From: Cladopsammia gracilis
Taxonomy: Eukaryota; Cnidaria; Anthozoa; Scleractinia; Dendrophylliidae
Assembly: GCA_022457155.1 (NCBI GenBank)
Contig: JAJGOT010000477.1
Span: 528,001-592,000, forward strand
Reading direction: 5' to 3'
DNA length: 64,000 bases
In this document: one piece after another, positions 31,590 to 41,699 of the stretch
Position numbering within the stretch: the first letter of the stretch is position 1
Layout of the letters: the number at the start of each line of letters is the position of its first letter
Notes under the pieces: generated by a model
The model's database searches: none
Told to the model about the DNA's origin: nothing
The model's input: only the letters and a program-made list of their open reading frames with translations
Made by a program: the position numbers and the translations under genes

Positions 31590-32020
31590 AAATCGGATTC
31601 TTTCTTTGCGGATGGCCTTTTTAAATACATCAAGTGACGTAAGCTCCCTCAATGGCTTATCTAAATTATTCCACTCATTTGCAGCAAAGTTTGTCGAAGT
31701 CCAAAGACCCCAATTCCTATTTGAAATAGGCTTTACGTACATTATCCTTAGATCCGTGGTATTATAACCATGGTGGTCTTTATCGAAAACAATATTAAAA
31801 TAATGCGTAAAACAAGTTGCTCAAGCATTTATACAGGAAAATGGTGCGATGTTCTGCATGTCTTCTTGTTCAACCAAAGTTTATCTAAGGCCTTAATGGC
31901 TGATGCACGAGGGGGTAAATCTAGAACTATACGTGCTGCTTTGTTATGCAGAACTTGCAGTTGTGCCATTAAAGCTGCATTACCCCTATTTCCCTCAAAT
32001 TGTATCAGCATAATTAAATA
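31590..32020 (-). pseudogene. CR1/L2-type LINE RT C-terminal fragment
   Basis: The minus frame 32,011-31,829 reads LQVLHNKAARIVLDLPPRAS and ALDKLWLNKK. The NKAARIV box precedes the C-terminal domain of CR1/Jockey-type reverse transcriptases. In another frame, toward 31,600, it continues with WTSTNFAANEWNNLDKPLRE, the ANxWNxL terminal motif. A 5'-truncated, frameshifted copy. Confidence 0.65.
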
Positions 32021-32429
32021 TAGTTAAGATATAACTATAAAAGAACATCAATCTAGCCCCTAACAATATTTTTTCAGGATTGGAACACATGAGCGTTCAA
32101 CTGATAGACTTGGTCAAATATGAGAGGGAGCTGCGTGACAAGGAAGGACAGTGAATGTACAGATTAGGGACTTTGATACCGAATGGGCTAAATGACAATG
32201 ATGTTTTTTATGCTCAAAACAGGAAGACACGTATAAGCGCGAGCGCACACGTGTGAATAGCTTTTTGTAAGCGCGAGCGCATGCGTATGAATAGTTTTTG
32301 TCGCTTTTTTGTAATGCAACGCAATATGTTTCCGTTACAGTTTCAAAATAACAGTCAGTTGTTTTGCTACGCACGCGTTTCCTTGACATCGGACGCCTCA
32401 GCAATTTTGAATTGTAATACGTTAACGGT

Positions 32430-32500
32430 GTTTTAGTCACCCTGAAGAAGACCACTAAATGTGGTCGAAATATAGGTGTCAGACAAAAAAGTATTGGTTC
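32430..32500 (+). ncRNA. Hammerhead-like core of a PLE terminus
   Basis: CTGAAGA at 32,442-32,448, stem GACCAC/GTGGTC with a TAAAT loop, then GAAA at 32,467-32,470. The core uridine of CUGAUGA is replaced by A, which should impair cleavage. The surrounding ~350 bp upstream is PLE-like 3' sequence without a domain. Confidence 0.5.
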
Positions 32501-32517
32501 GTCTTCATTTGTGACAA

Positions 32518-32519
<2 letters not shown>

Positions 32520-32582
<63 letters not shown>
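32520..32582. repeat. (TA)n microsatellite
   Basis: About 30 uninterrupted TA units, directly abutting a MITE that starts TACCTGG. Confidence 0.95.
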
Positions 32583-32585
<3 letters not shown>

Positions 32586-32838
32586 GGATTTTTGAAAACG
32601 ATATCGCTCCAAGTAAGCGTTTGTGAGCGTTCTTGGCCTTGTTTTTAATATAAAGGTATAAAATATAATAGATTGTTGCTAGTCATTTTTTTCGCTCGCT
32701 CTTGCTCCCTTTTCCTCTTCTCTCTCTTCTCTGTCATTTTCGGGCTGATCGGGCTCATAAAAAACCCTTGTTTGGGCTAGTTGCAGTGAAATTGCGTACA
32801 TTTTCGTTGAACACGTTTTGAAAAATTCAGGTATATAT
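32581..32838. mobile_element. ~257-bp MITE, copy A (TACCTGGATTTTTGAAAACG ends)
   Basis: Ends TACCTGGATTTTTGAAAACG and CGTTTTGAAAAATTCAGGTA are near-perfect inverted repeats. It is almost identical to 34,636-34,884. It is flanked by TA-rich sequence, in keeping with TA target use, and includes a TCTCTCTTCTCTG-rich interior without coding capacity. Confidence 0.8.
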
Positions 32839-32848
32839 TTCAAGCAAA

Positions 32849-32940
32849 TGCTGTGGAGTGTTCCAGAAAGCGCTGACTTTGGCCGAAGATTACTTTTTGG
32901 TACTTTTCCTGATCATTGTCGGCGATTCATTAACCGTTTT
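32849..32940 (+). repeat. Direct repeat, copy 1 (also at 34,541)
   Basis: The block CTGTGGAGTGTTCC...GACTTTGGC(C/T)GAA recurs at 34,541-34,625. It lies after MITE copy A but before copy B, so the two MITEs sit on opposite sides of related sequence. Confidence 0.65.
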
Positions 32941-33940
32941 ACTCTTTTCCCTTGATTTATCGTTCGCCGGCGAACGATGAATTGGCATGCCCATTATTAG
33001 AAGGGAAAGCCCTCAATCGACTTGACATAAACACTATCCATCTATTAGCATATGGTCATTTCTTAGAAGCTACTAGTTGAAAGATGCTGTTTTAACTGTG
33101 TTAAATTTTCTTTAGTTTAGCTGTGCCCTGAATGTATCTGAAAGCGACCTTATTAGAGTAAAAAAATGTGACATTTCTATGTGCACCTCAGAAGTAAGAA
33201 ATTCAATGTAAACAAGACAACTTTTCACAAAGATATAAAATAAATTGTACTGGCCACAAAAAGCAAAAATCTCATTAAGGTTAACAGTCTCGTATACGCC
33301 AAAATGTTTCTAAAAGAACTAAAATAATGACAATAAGGCTGGTTTAAGGCATTTTGCTAGCATTATATTGAGACAGGGGCCACAAATATTTGGATTTGTG
33401 TCACACATGCATATTATCTGACTGAATTTGATAAAGCATGGCTCTAGAAATTTCAAGTACGTTTTAACAATTTCACACTTAAGGCGAATGAAAAGCATTT
33501 AAAAGAATCTAGTTAGGCTTAAAATGACATCCTAATTGCTGGTAGTTCACGACAAGTTGCTCTCGGCAAAAGTGACAAAGCTTTGCAATGAATTCGAAAT
33601 TAACAACCAAAGCACAAATATGTCTTATTAACCTTTTAGTAGGTCAAACGATACGGTTTATAGCAAACGTTCGCCGCAGATAAATCTAGAACCCAGAATG
33701 GGCTATTTAAGGCACTATTGCTTTAACTAAACACAGAAGAAGCTGTTTTATGCCTTGCACGGAATATACTAAACAGATGGATCGACATACCTGACACTTC
33801 AGCTGATCAGCATTTGTCAACAACTTGACCAAGCCGGAAATCACACAATAAAATTCCTTTGCAGAAGTAAAAAGGCTTCCGGGGAACTACCCATAGTTTT
33901 TCCATGATTCTCACAAGCCAAATATCATCAAATAACTCGA
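32941..33940. other. Non-coding stretch
   Basis: It contains a GTTCGCCGGCGAAC hairpin near 32,963-32,976. Otherwise AT-rich and without recognisable coding sequence. Confidence 0.45.
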
Positions 33941-33950
33941 AAAAACTCAC

Positions 33951-34115
33951 GTTCTTGGCAAGTAAACATCCACAAACATTTGTCTTCGCAGTTATTTTAT
34001 TCGAGTTCCCGGATGTAGACTCGCATTTGACAGGGGAACACATTCTCTTGCCTTCAAAACAAATTTTTACTAAGTCTGTGGCTGGGTCAAAATTCACCAA
34101 CAATTCGGCCGCTGT
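33951..34115 (-). CDS. Candidate internal exon, cysteine-rich secreted-type peptide
   Basis: On the minus strand TATTAG precedes and GTGAGT follows a 165-bp in-phase open stretch (55 codons). It encodes CFEGKRMCSPVKCES and KTNVCGCLL, with five cysteines in a short, basic, beta-like segment typical of extracellular modules. The strong donor and the multiple-of-three length support an exon. It may belong with 36,497 and 37,080 upstream on the same strand. No family recognised. Confidence 0.35.
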
Positions 34116-34540
34116 CTAATATATATGACCCGTAGAAACTCCTTTTTGAGGCCAAAGACTTGTTACCGCCAAGAACAAAGCGCACAATATCCCCAGTAAC
34201 CTTTTCGTCTCGGCCCGAGATCAAAAGTGGAACCCGTTTAGCCTCAAAATAGACGAAATACAGTAAGATATAAGGACGATGACAGACTGTGCCAATCGCC
34301 AGCTTTCTTTCCCTCACGGGACTTAATGATGTCCTCAGGAAAACTTTGTTCAAGGCGGCCAAAAGGAAATCTACTGAAAATAACCGACAAAGTAAGCCAC
34401 TGATTTCTAACGCGCGCACTGGCTTCGAAACGTTTGATTCTGTCATAGTAGAGAATCATGGGAAGTAACGACAATCTTTGCACTTGGAGGGAAAGGGAGG
34501 GGCTGGGGGGGGGGGGTCGTTTGTTGGTTTTAAGATAATT

Positions 34541-34625
34541 TCAAGCTGTGGAGTGTTCCAAGAAAGTGCCGACTTTGGCTGAAAATGGCTTTTTGGCACT
34601 TTTTCCAATCATTGTCGTCAATCTA
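34541..34625 (+). repeat. Direct repeat, copy 2 (also at 32,849)
   Basis: About 80% similar by eye to 32,849-32,940. It immediately precedes MITE copy B. Confidence 0.6.
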
Positions 34626-34635
34626 TCGAGATATC

Positions 34636-34882
34636 TACCTGGATTTTTGAAAACGATATCGCTCCAAGTAAGCGTTTGTGAGCGTTCTTGGCCTTGTTTT
34701 TAATATAAAGGTATAAAATATAATAGATTGTTGCTAGTCATTTTTTTCGCTCGCTCTTGCTCCCTTTTCCTCTTCTCTCTCTTCTCTGTCATTTTCGGGC
34801 TGATCGGGCTCATAAAAACCCTTGTTTGGGCTAGTTGCAGTGAAATTGCGTAAATTTTCGTTGAACACGTTTTGAAAAATTC

Positions 34883-34884
<2 letters not shown>
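34636..34884. mobile_element. ~250-bp MITE, copy B
   Basis: Nearly identical to copy A at 32,581-32,838, with the same inverted ends. Its right end runs directly into a (TA)n tract. Confidence 0.8.

Positions 34885-34957
<73 letters not shown>
34885..34957. repeat. (TA)n microsatellite
   Basis: About 35 TA units between MITE copy B and the TA-flanked element that follows. Confidence 0.95.
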
Positions 34958-34960
<3 letters not shown>

Positions 34961-35223
34961 CCTTTTGCAAAAATATTGACACTTAAAAATATATGTAAAT
35001 ATATATTATGCCGCCTATCGTCACGTATGCGATATAAACACAAAGGACGAATATATATTTATATATATTTTGAGGTGCCGCCTATCGTCACGTATGCGAT
35101 ATAAACACAAAGGACGAATATATATTTATATATATTTTGAGGTGCCGCCTATCGTCACGTATGCGATATAAACACAAAGGACGAATATATATTTATATAT
35201 ATTTTGAGGTGTGCAAAAGGGTG
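34958..35223. mobile_element. TA-flanked MITE with a triplicated 67-bp core
   Basis: The 12-bp inverted ends CACCCTTTTGCA / TGCAAAAGGGTG are flanked by TA on both sides, the duplication used by mariner/Tc1-type elements. Three exact 67-bp units (35,010-35,210, starting GCCGCCTATCGTCACGTATG) fill the core. Non-coding. Confidence 0.75.
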
Positions 35224-35298
35224 TACATCCTGTGCCCAAGTTCAGGAGTTACCATAAAGCCATTATGGTAACAACCGGGAGGGCACATTGTATACATA

Positions 35299-35362
<64 letters not shown>
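35224..35362. repeat. Conserved hairpin module joined to (TA)n, second copy
   Basis: 35,223-35,296 is the inverted counterpart of 10,531-10,602, with TACCATAAAGCCATTATGGTA forming an 8-bp stem. It is followed by (TA)n from about 35,304 to 35,362. Confidence 0.65.
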
Positions 35363-35369
<7 letters not shown>

Positions 35370-36150
35370 GTTTATTGTGACAGGAATCTGATTAATGTGT
35401 GTTTCTTGGTGTTGCGCAAACTATTATAATGAAGTGCAAACGGGGAATCTATGGAATTCTACTTGTTTATTGATCTTTGTACCAATTGACCTGATTCAAG
35501 CTATGCGAGGGGTTTATGCGCTAAAGCTGGTTTATAGTTGCCTGAGGTGCTTATAATTTCTCACGGTTTAAACGCCTCAATAAATAAATAAATCTCCGGA
35601 AAATTGAACGTACTGTGTTGAAAAAAAAATTAATTGCTTAATTCGTGATGAGAGCTTCCCGAGTGTAAAGATATATTTGTGACATGAATTTGATTAATAG
35701 GTGTTTCTTGGTGTTGCAAAAAGTATTGTAATGAAGCGCAGATATTTGTACCAATTGACCTGATTCAAGCTATGCGAGCGGTCTATGCGCTAAAGCTGGG
35801 TTATAGCTAAGTAGACGTGATAAACTTTCCTTGGAAGGTGTGGTTGACGGAAGGAATTCCTTGCCTCCCACTTTCTTTACCTAGGCCTGTTACTCAAAGT
35901 ACCGCCAGAGTTACGACCTTAGCCTTACTTTGCCACAGAATACGAGATTAAAAGAAGCGAATAACAGAGTTGATTGATAATTTCTTGTGGTTTAAACGTC
36001 TGAATAAATTAATAAATGTCCGGAAAAGTGAACGTCTGATTAAAAACAAACAAATATACAAACAAAAAAAACAAAGGTACAGTCTTAAAGTATAGTATCC
36101 ATTGCCTATTCCGTGATAAGAGCATCCCGAGTGTTAGGATATATTTCTTA
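35370..36150 (+). repeat. Imperfect tandem duplication (~310 and ~470 bp)
   Basis: Both units share TGTTTCTTGGTGTTGC, CCAATTGACCTGATTCAAGC, ATGCGCTAAAGCTGG and a GTTTAAACG(C/T)CT...AATAAAT end, in the same order. The second has an extra ~130 bp after CTAAGTAGAC. The first motif equals the end of the MITE in the polymerase gene. Confidence 0.6.
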
Positions 36151-36496
36151 CAGGAATCTGAGCTGGCAGGAAATTAAAGAAGAAAAGTAAATTTTAAAAA
36201 CAAATATGTAAGGCTCCTTTTGAAATTTTGGAGTTGCAAAAACGAGCCTAATCTAGGCCAATAGCGCCTAAAAATAAATAATGTTTGTCTAAGGCTAAAA
36301 TTTAACAAACCGAGATTTTCTACAGAGAGTGTACCCATTATAAAACAGTGACAGGCAATGCAAGGTCACTATTGGTTAACGACAGGGTGCATAAACATAT
36401 GTAGGGCATCTGAACCACTAAATATGAGAATGATTAATTCTAATTTCGTGACTATTGCAGAAGTGAAGATAATGAGGTTACTGTATTAGATCTTAC

Positions 36497-36640
36497 TCGT
36501 CATGATGTCGTTTGAAGTCTGTCCATCGCATCTTGCTTCACACTGTGAGTCGTCCGAAGTACATTTTATCTTCACATAGCGATCCTGATTGCAATTATCG
36601 GCTACCACTTTTATAAGGCTAACTAATTGGGATTGAGCTT
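36497..36640 (-). CDS. Candidate exon of a secreted cysteine-rich protein
   Basis: The minus strand opens through VVADNCNQDRYVKIKCTSDD and SQCEARCDGQTSNDI and ends at a good donor (GTAAGA). Four cysteines and no lysine-rich bias suggest an extracellular module. The acceptor could be the CCCAATTAG just upstream. An ATG farther upstream gives a hydrophobic MVAFLLVSKAQS start that could be a signal peptide if this is a first exon. Function unknown. Confidence 0.35.
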
Positions 36641-37079
36641 TCGAAACCAATAGGAAGGCGACCATATACTAGGGATAAAGAACAAGCCATATTTTTTTTT
36701 CACATACATGACTGAATGCATTAACGCATCATTTTTACGGAAGAAAGGATAAGTGTCTAAGTCTAAACAAAGGTAAACCTTCTCGAGAAAGAAGCTTCAA
36801 TTATATTCACAACATTCTCCGAAAATAGAAATTAAAAAGAAGCACTAATTTTATGTTTTACATTATACTATGTCAGAAAAAAAGCATCGAGTGATGTTTT
36901 CAGGAATGCGTGTTAGATGTTTTACCAATAGAAAATCACCGTTATCACCAAATATACTTACTGCAAAAATTCGTTTGAATTCCATTACTTACTCCTCAGT
37001 TTCCTCCGTAGCACTAGTTTTTAAACTGGGACTTATCCGCAATGAACATGACAAGAATTGACCCTTTTATAATCGTTGG

Positions 37080-37364
37080 TGCTAAGAAGAATACGTCTAA
37101 TATTTCAGGAATTTTTTTGTATATTTGCGGTAAATGAACAATGACCTGACTTCCGTGAAAACGTTCACTGTTAAGGTATTCGTTTCTCATAACTTTTTTT
37201 CTGCGTAACTTAACTTCCAAAATGCTTAGTGGCGAGTGTTTCTTCTTCAGAAATAAACAGAGAAATGTTCCGTGGACGGAGCTGTCCTCTTCTACTTTGA
37301 TTATGTCGGGTACTGACAGATTTTCCTCTTTTAGTGTTTCTGTTCTATCAAGCCGAAGACATAC
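37080..37364 (-). CDS. Candidate exon of an unidentified protein
   Basis: On the minus strand TGCATGTTTTCAG gives a strong acceptor at about 37,365. The following ~95 codons are open and beta-rich, with KVEEDSSVHGTFLCLFLKKK and RFHGSQVIVHLPQIYKK. The exon end is not certain: a very good GTAAGTAA donor lies at about 37,000 but in a different frame. It may be upstream of the 36,497 exon in the same gene. Confidence 0.3.
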
Positions 37365-38324
37365 TGAAAACATGCAATTTACTCATTAATTGTTGTTCTG
37401 TCATTTCACCTATAACTTGTGACGCACAAATGCTAGCTTTAGGAGAAGATATCGGATAGTGGTGACTTCAGTCTGAGTTTAAGCGGTTGAACACTGGTCT
37501 CTGTTAAACAGATCTATTCTGAACTTAACTCACGACTTTGAAAATAACGTTAACGGAAAATAAAACTGTTGACCCGTAATGTTTTTGTTGGGGACGCTTT
37601 CCTTACAAAGGTGGCTTTGATTAGAACACGGTACTAGTCTAGGTGTCACTTACACCGTTGCATCACAATGTGTTATGTTAAGAGTGTTATTAGAACTAAA
37701 TAGTCTGTACTGGCTAACCAATAAACAAAATTGTCCTGAGTGTAAATTAAGGTATATTTCTGACAGGAATTTTCAAGAACAAACAACCCAAACTAATAAA
37801 CCCGATACAGTGTAATAAGCGTCATCCGTAGGAGTTATAATGGTGTGGAACAAACTGAAGGGTGGCACGTTAGAATATATATTGCGGCTTTTTTGTTATT
37901 AAATAAAATCATTTTCATTCTAAATACATTTCAATACGGGAGGTATTCAAAAACGTTTTTGCCGTCTTCAACTTTACTGCTTAGTTAAAGGATGAATTAC
38001 ATTTACTGTAGTTTTATATCAAACTGAGAACTCTCCAGCCCGCGTAAAAAAGATATTAAGGGTACTGTAAACTTTTTTTGGTCCCATTTTGCATATTTTT
38101 AGTTTCTTTAATTTCTGTAAAGATAATAGCATTAGTCAAGAAAATAGCGTAATATATTTTGCAAAATCATTAAAAGAATTCAAGATATTCTTAAAAAAAA
38201 AAAAAAGAGTTTAAGGGAATAGTTGATAAGTAGTTATGGGTCTGATAATCCGATAACCCAATTACGGAGTGCAGCGTCCTCTTGCACTTTTTCCGCTAAA
38301 CTTTAAATTTTGTTGTTATTGTTA

Positions 38325-38395
38325 TTGCTATTGCTATTGCTATTGCTATTGCTATTGCTATTGCTATTGCTATTGCTATTGCTATTATTATTGTT
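38325..38395. repeat. (TTGCTA)n hexanucleotide repeat
   Basis: About ten perfect TTGCTA units, tapering to TTATTG at both ends. The poly-Leu and Tyr-Cys open frames across it are artefacts. Confidence 0.95.
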
Positions 38396-38576
38396 ATTAC
38401 CATCTCGGATTACATGTCATTTCAAGATGCAGTGGAACCACTCCTTTGGGAGAACTCTATTCGGGGGACACTTCCATTCAGGGGCAGAAAATTTAGTCCC
38501 GGAAAAATGTTCATATAATCTTTGTATTCGTTATCTCTATTGAAGGAACACCTCTATATTCAGGGGAAAGGGACAA

Positions 38577-38636
38577 TTTTTTTTCTTTTTTTTTTTTCTT
38601 TTCTTTTTTTTTTTTTTTTTTTGGGGGGGGGGGGGG
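38577..38636. repeat. Poly(T)/poly(G) tract
   Basis: A T-rich run of about 45 bases with a few C, directly followed by G13. Confidence 0.9.
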
Positions 38637-39172
38637 TCCGAAGCCCGGTTCTAACCTTCAAAGGGGACACCTTACCCACTCAAAACGTGACGGACCCCAA
38701 AGAGGGTTGACAAGATTACGATAAGATATAACTTGGCAAAGGTTAACAGGAAACGAGCAATTGTCAGACCGCATGCTAATATAAGGGCGTGCGACAATTT
38801 ACGGGAAATGTCTGCAGAAAGACTTAAAAACAATCTGATGTCGCAAGACTAATGTACGAAATTGGCTAGAAATAATGCATATTTCGTAGTGAAGTAGAAA
38901 ATTCCATTTCTTTGATTATTAAGTGCAAAACCCCCTTTTTCCTTGAGTAAATAAGATAAAAAGCACTTAACCCAAAATGATTTAAAGTAAGTTAATTGCA
39001 GAAAAAAAAAACATATAAGCATGCTTGCAATGTCCAAATATAAGACATAAGAATGTTATTTTGATAGAAACTTAATTATGATTTATGTGAGTAAAGAATT
39101 GTACCCTTTTAGCGAGTTCACAGTACTAGGATATATAAAATACATTCGCATGTAAGAATATTTCAAAAAAAC

Positions 39173-39177
<5 letters not shown>

Positions 39178-39228
<51 letters not shown>
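39178..39228. repeat. (TA)n microsatellite
   Basis: About 25 TA units. Confidence 0.95.
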
Positions 39229-39231
<3 letters not shown>

Positions 39232-41099
39232 ATTCAATTTCAGATAAGTGATGACATGGGACTAATGTTTAATTTAGGTAATTAAGAATTTGTGTAAACA
39301 ACTCCAAAAAACGCAACGTTACGAATCTTCAGTACAACCAAAGGTAACACCCGTTCTTACGCTAAAACTCTCTTTTATTTTATATCTTGCAATTTTACGG
39401 CATTTCTAACATTTGAAAAGTGACGAACTGAAAATTCTCTATTTTGCGTGACTTTAAAATAGAACCGTTATAATTAATATTCCGAGGTCGGGACAGCTCG
39501 TCTCTAAAATTGACACTAGTTTTCCTTTTGTTAATGCATTAACTTTTAAAAATGTATTTTCGATGCTTGTAGCACTTGAGCACAGGAACTTAAGCTTTCC
39601 TAGCTGTCTTTATCTCTTGACCACTCTTCGAAATTGAGTCAAAACAGAATAAAGGGCGTTTTCTTATATTTACTAAAACTATTAACGGTGATTTTGGTTG
39701 TAAAAACGTATGATAACTTAATTATGAATTAGTTGGATTATATTCATTTATTATTTAGCAACTCTTTTCACATAAGAAAAGATTTGCAATGAACATTTTA
39801 CTCTCACTATTTGTTAATCAAGCGAACCATATGCTGCAATCGATGAAGTTGCAGTAAATAATTATATAAATGTTATGTATACTCAATTAACAATATAAAA
39901 CATATCATGAAAGAATATTGTAAATTGGAGTAAGTTTAGAAGAAGACAGAAAGTTGAAGAAAAGACGGAGAAGAAGAAAGTCGAAGAAGAGAACGACAAG
40001 CTTGTAGGGTGAAGTATTAAACCACGTGTCAAACAGGGTAGTCATTGTTGCAGTCTGGCGGATCTCTGCTTTGCCATTGAGCAGTCATCCCCGTGGAGCG
40101 TAAAGCATCGAATCCATAACTCTGACATAACTAATTTTTTTGACCACTGACTCTTTTGTAGAGTCGGAGATAATCTTACCAATACATTACTGTAGTACTG
40201 TGTATGTTATAACAAGTTGTTCCAGTTTGTACCCAATGCACGGTATTTTGTAACTGCTTCTAGTAATATGGCACTTAAAACGATGTACTGTACTCATGGG
40301 AAATCAACACACAATATCGCAGAGAGTTTTGTTAATCATGATTTTTTATTCATTATCTAGCTGCTTGAAGTAATGCCGAATTGGCATATACTGCTGTGTG
40401 ACGATACTCTTCACTGTGTTCTATGTTGTATTTCATTGGTTGGCGGCACGACCACGTTGACTGCCGCTTTAAATATAATGAGGTGCGAAAACTGTGAAAA
40501 TCTTTCGAGGCTAAGAACTTAAGGTTTGTTTTTGTTTGGTTGCAAAAATGGCCCCTGTTCAAATGAATTGAAAGGTATGTGGCAGAGAACAATTTTCTAT
40601 TGTCCAACTTCAAAGTGGATTTACTCGGAAACCAATGAAAATATCAAAAAAAAAGCATCACACTTTGTTAGCCAATTAAATATTGGGTAACATAGACAGT
40701 TCGCTAACACGGTGGCTGGTAATTCAGTGAAGCAAACCCCGTCAGTTTTGCGTCTGAATGCTCGCGCGATTACTTGAACGGAAACATAATTGCTATTTTC
40801 GGAATCTGGAATTTATTAGCTTTACAGTGATATATAGTTTCCTGGGATTCCGTTAAAATAGCCCGCGTGCGAAAGATTTTCCGGAAGGCGCCATCGAAGG
40901 TTAACAGTATTAAACCTTATTAAGTGAGAGCATTTTTAGGCAACGAGGAACACGTGATTTATTCACCAACGCAAACAAAGTCTTTTTGTTCACTGGATAC
41001 GCCAAAATGCATCTTAGGCGCATATCTGAGACGCAAAATAAAAGAACAACGATTTTGACTATCAAAGTGTATTAGGAAATACAGATGGTTAAAAATATT

Positions 41100-41631
41100 A
41101 TAAGCGCGACGTTTCGGTGTCGTACTGACACCATAATCGTATCAAGCGAAAGCGAAAGATAGAAAAAGGACGCGTTTACAAGCGAAAGGAAATCTGCATA
41201 CTCCGAAAAGCTTAGCCCTAAGGGAATCTGACTGTTTGTTTAGGGATGGCCTGTGCTCTCTAATCAGGAGCATTTCATACAATAGGCAGTCAAATGTGAC
41301 TCTTGTGATGAGAGTTATAGGTTTTACCTATAGACACCTACATGAAAGGATCGAAGAACACAAAGGCACTTCATCTAGTATAGGCAAATACTACCGCACG
41401 ACGCACGATTTAACACCTAAGGACATTACAAAGAACTTTAGTGTCTTGAAAAAGTGCCAAACTAAATTTGACTGCCTATTGTATGAAATCCTCCTGATTA
41501 GAGATCACAGGCCATCCCTAAACAAACAGTCAGATTCCCTTGGGGCTGAGCTTTTTGTATAGAGTATGCAGATTTTCTTTCGCTTGTAAACGCATCCTTT
41601 TTCTATCTTTCGCTTTCGCTTGATGATAGGG
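41100..41631. pseudogene. PLE terminus: GIY-YIG fragment inside an inverted repeat
   Basis: Arms 41,142-41,292 and 41,472-41,624 are inverted copies (outer word TCAAGCGAAAGCGAAAGATAG). Between and across them, the plus frame 41,236-41,562 reads VIGFTYRHLHERIEEHK and KFDCLLYEILLIRDHRPSLN, the nuclease end of a PLE. A degenerate hammerhead-like hairpin with GAAAC lies on the minus strand at 41,111-41,140. The same hairpin appears at 47,053-47,082, suggesting one PLE split by the block between. Confidence 0.65.
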
Positions 41632-41699
41632 ACCTTAAGCTGTAACTGTAAATCTTTATTTAAACACGGTAAAATCATCAGGAACCTAACCTAGCTAAC

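Larger units (their letters stand above)
37400..41090. other. Intergenic AT-rich sequence with simple repeats
   Basis: No coding sequence recognised. An open minus frame at 40,613-40,353 has no domain. Simple repeats are listed separately. A purine-rich GAAGA block lies at about 39,940-40,000. Confidence 0.5.

Noticed and set aside
32114..32455. 113-aa minus-strand frame
   Set aside because: Lies in PLE-like 3' sequence ending at a hammerhead-like motif, with composition unlike a conserved protein.
34087..34446. 119-aa minus-strand frame next to the candidate exon
   Set aside because: No domain, and it ends just before a good acceptor. Probably intron or upstream sequence read by chance.
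35010..35210. Regularly repeated 67-bp units, CRISPR-like at first glance
   Set aside because: Units are contiguous with no distinct spacers, in a eukaryotic MITE between TA duplications. It is a tandem repeat.
38269..38543. Poly-Leu and Tyr-Cys open frames
   Set aside because: Products of the (TTGCTA)n repeat, with no conserved sequence outside it.
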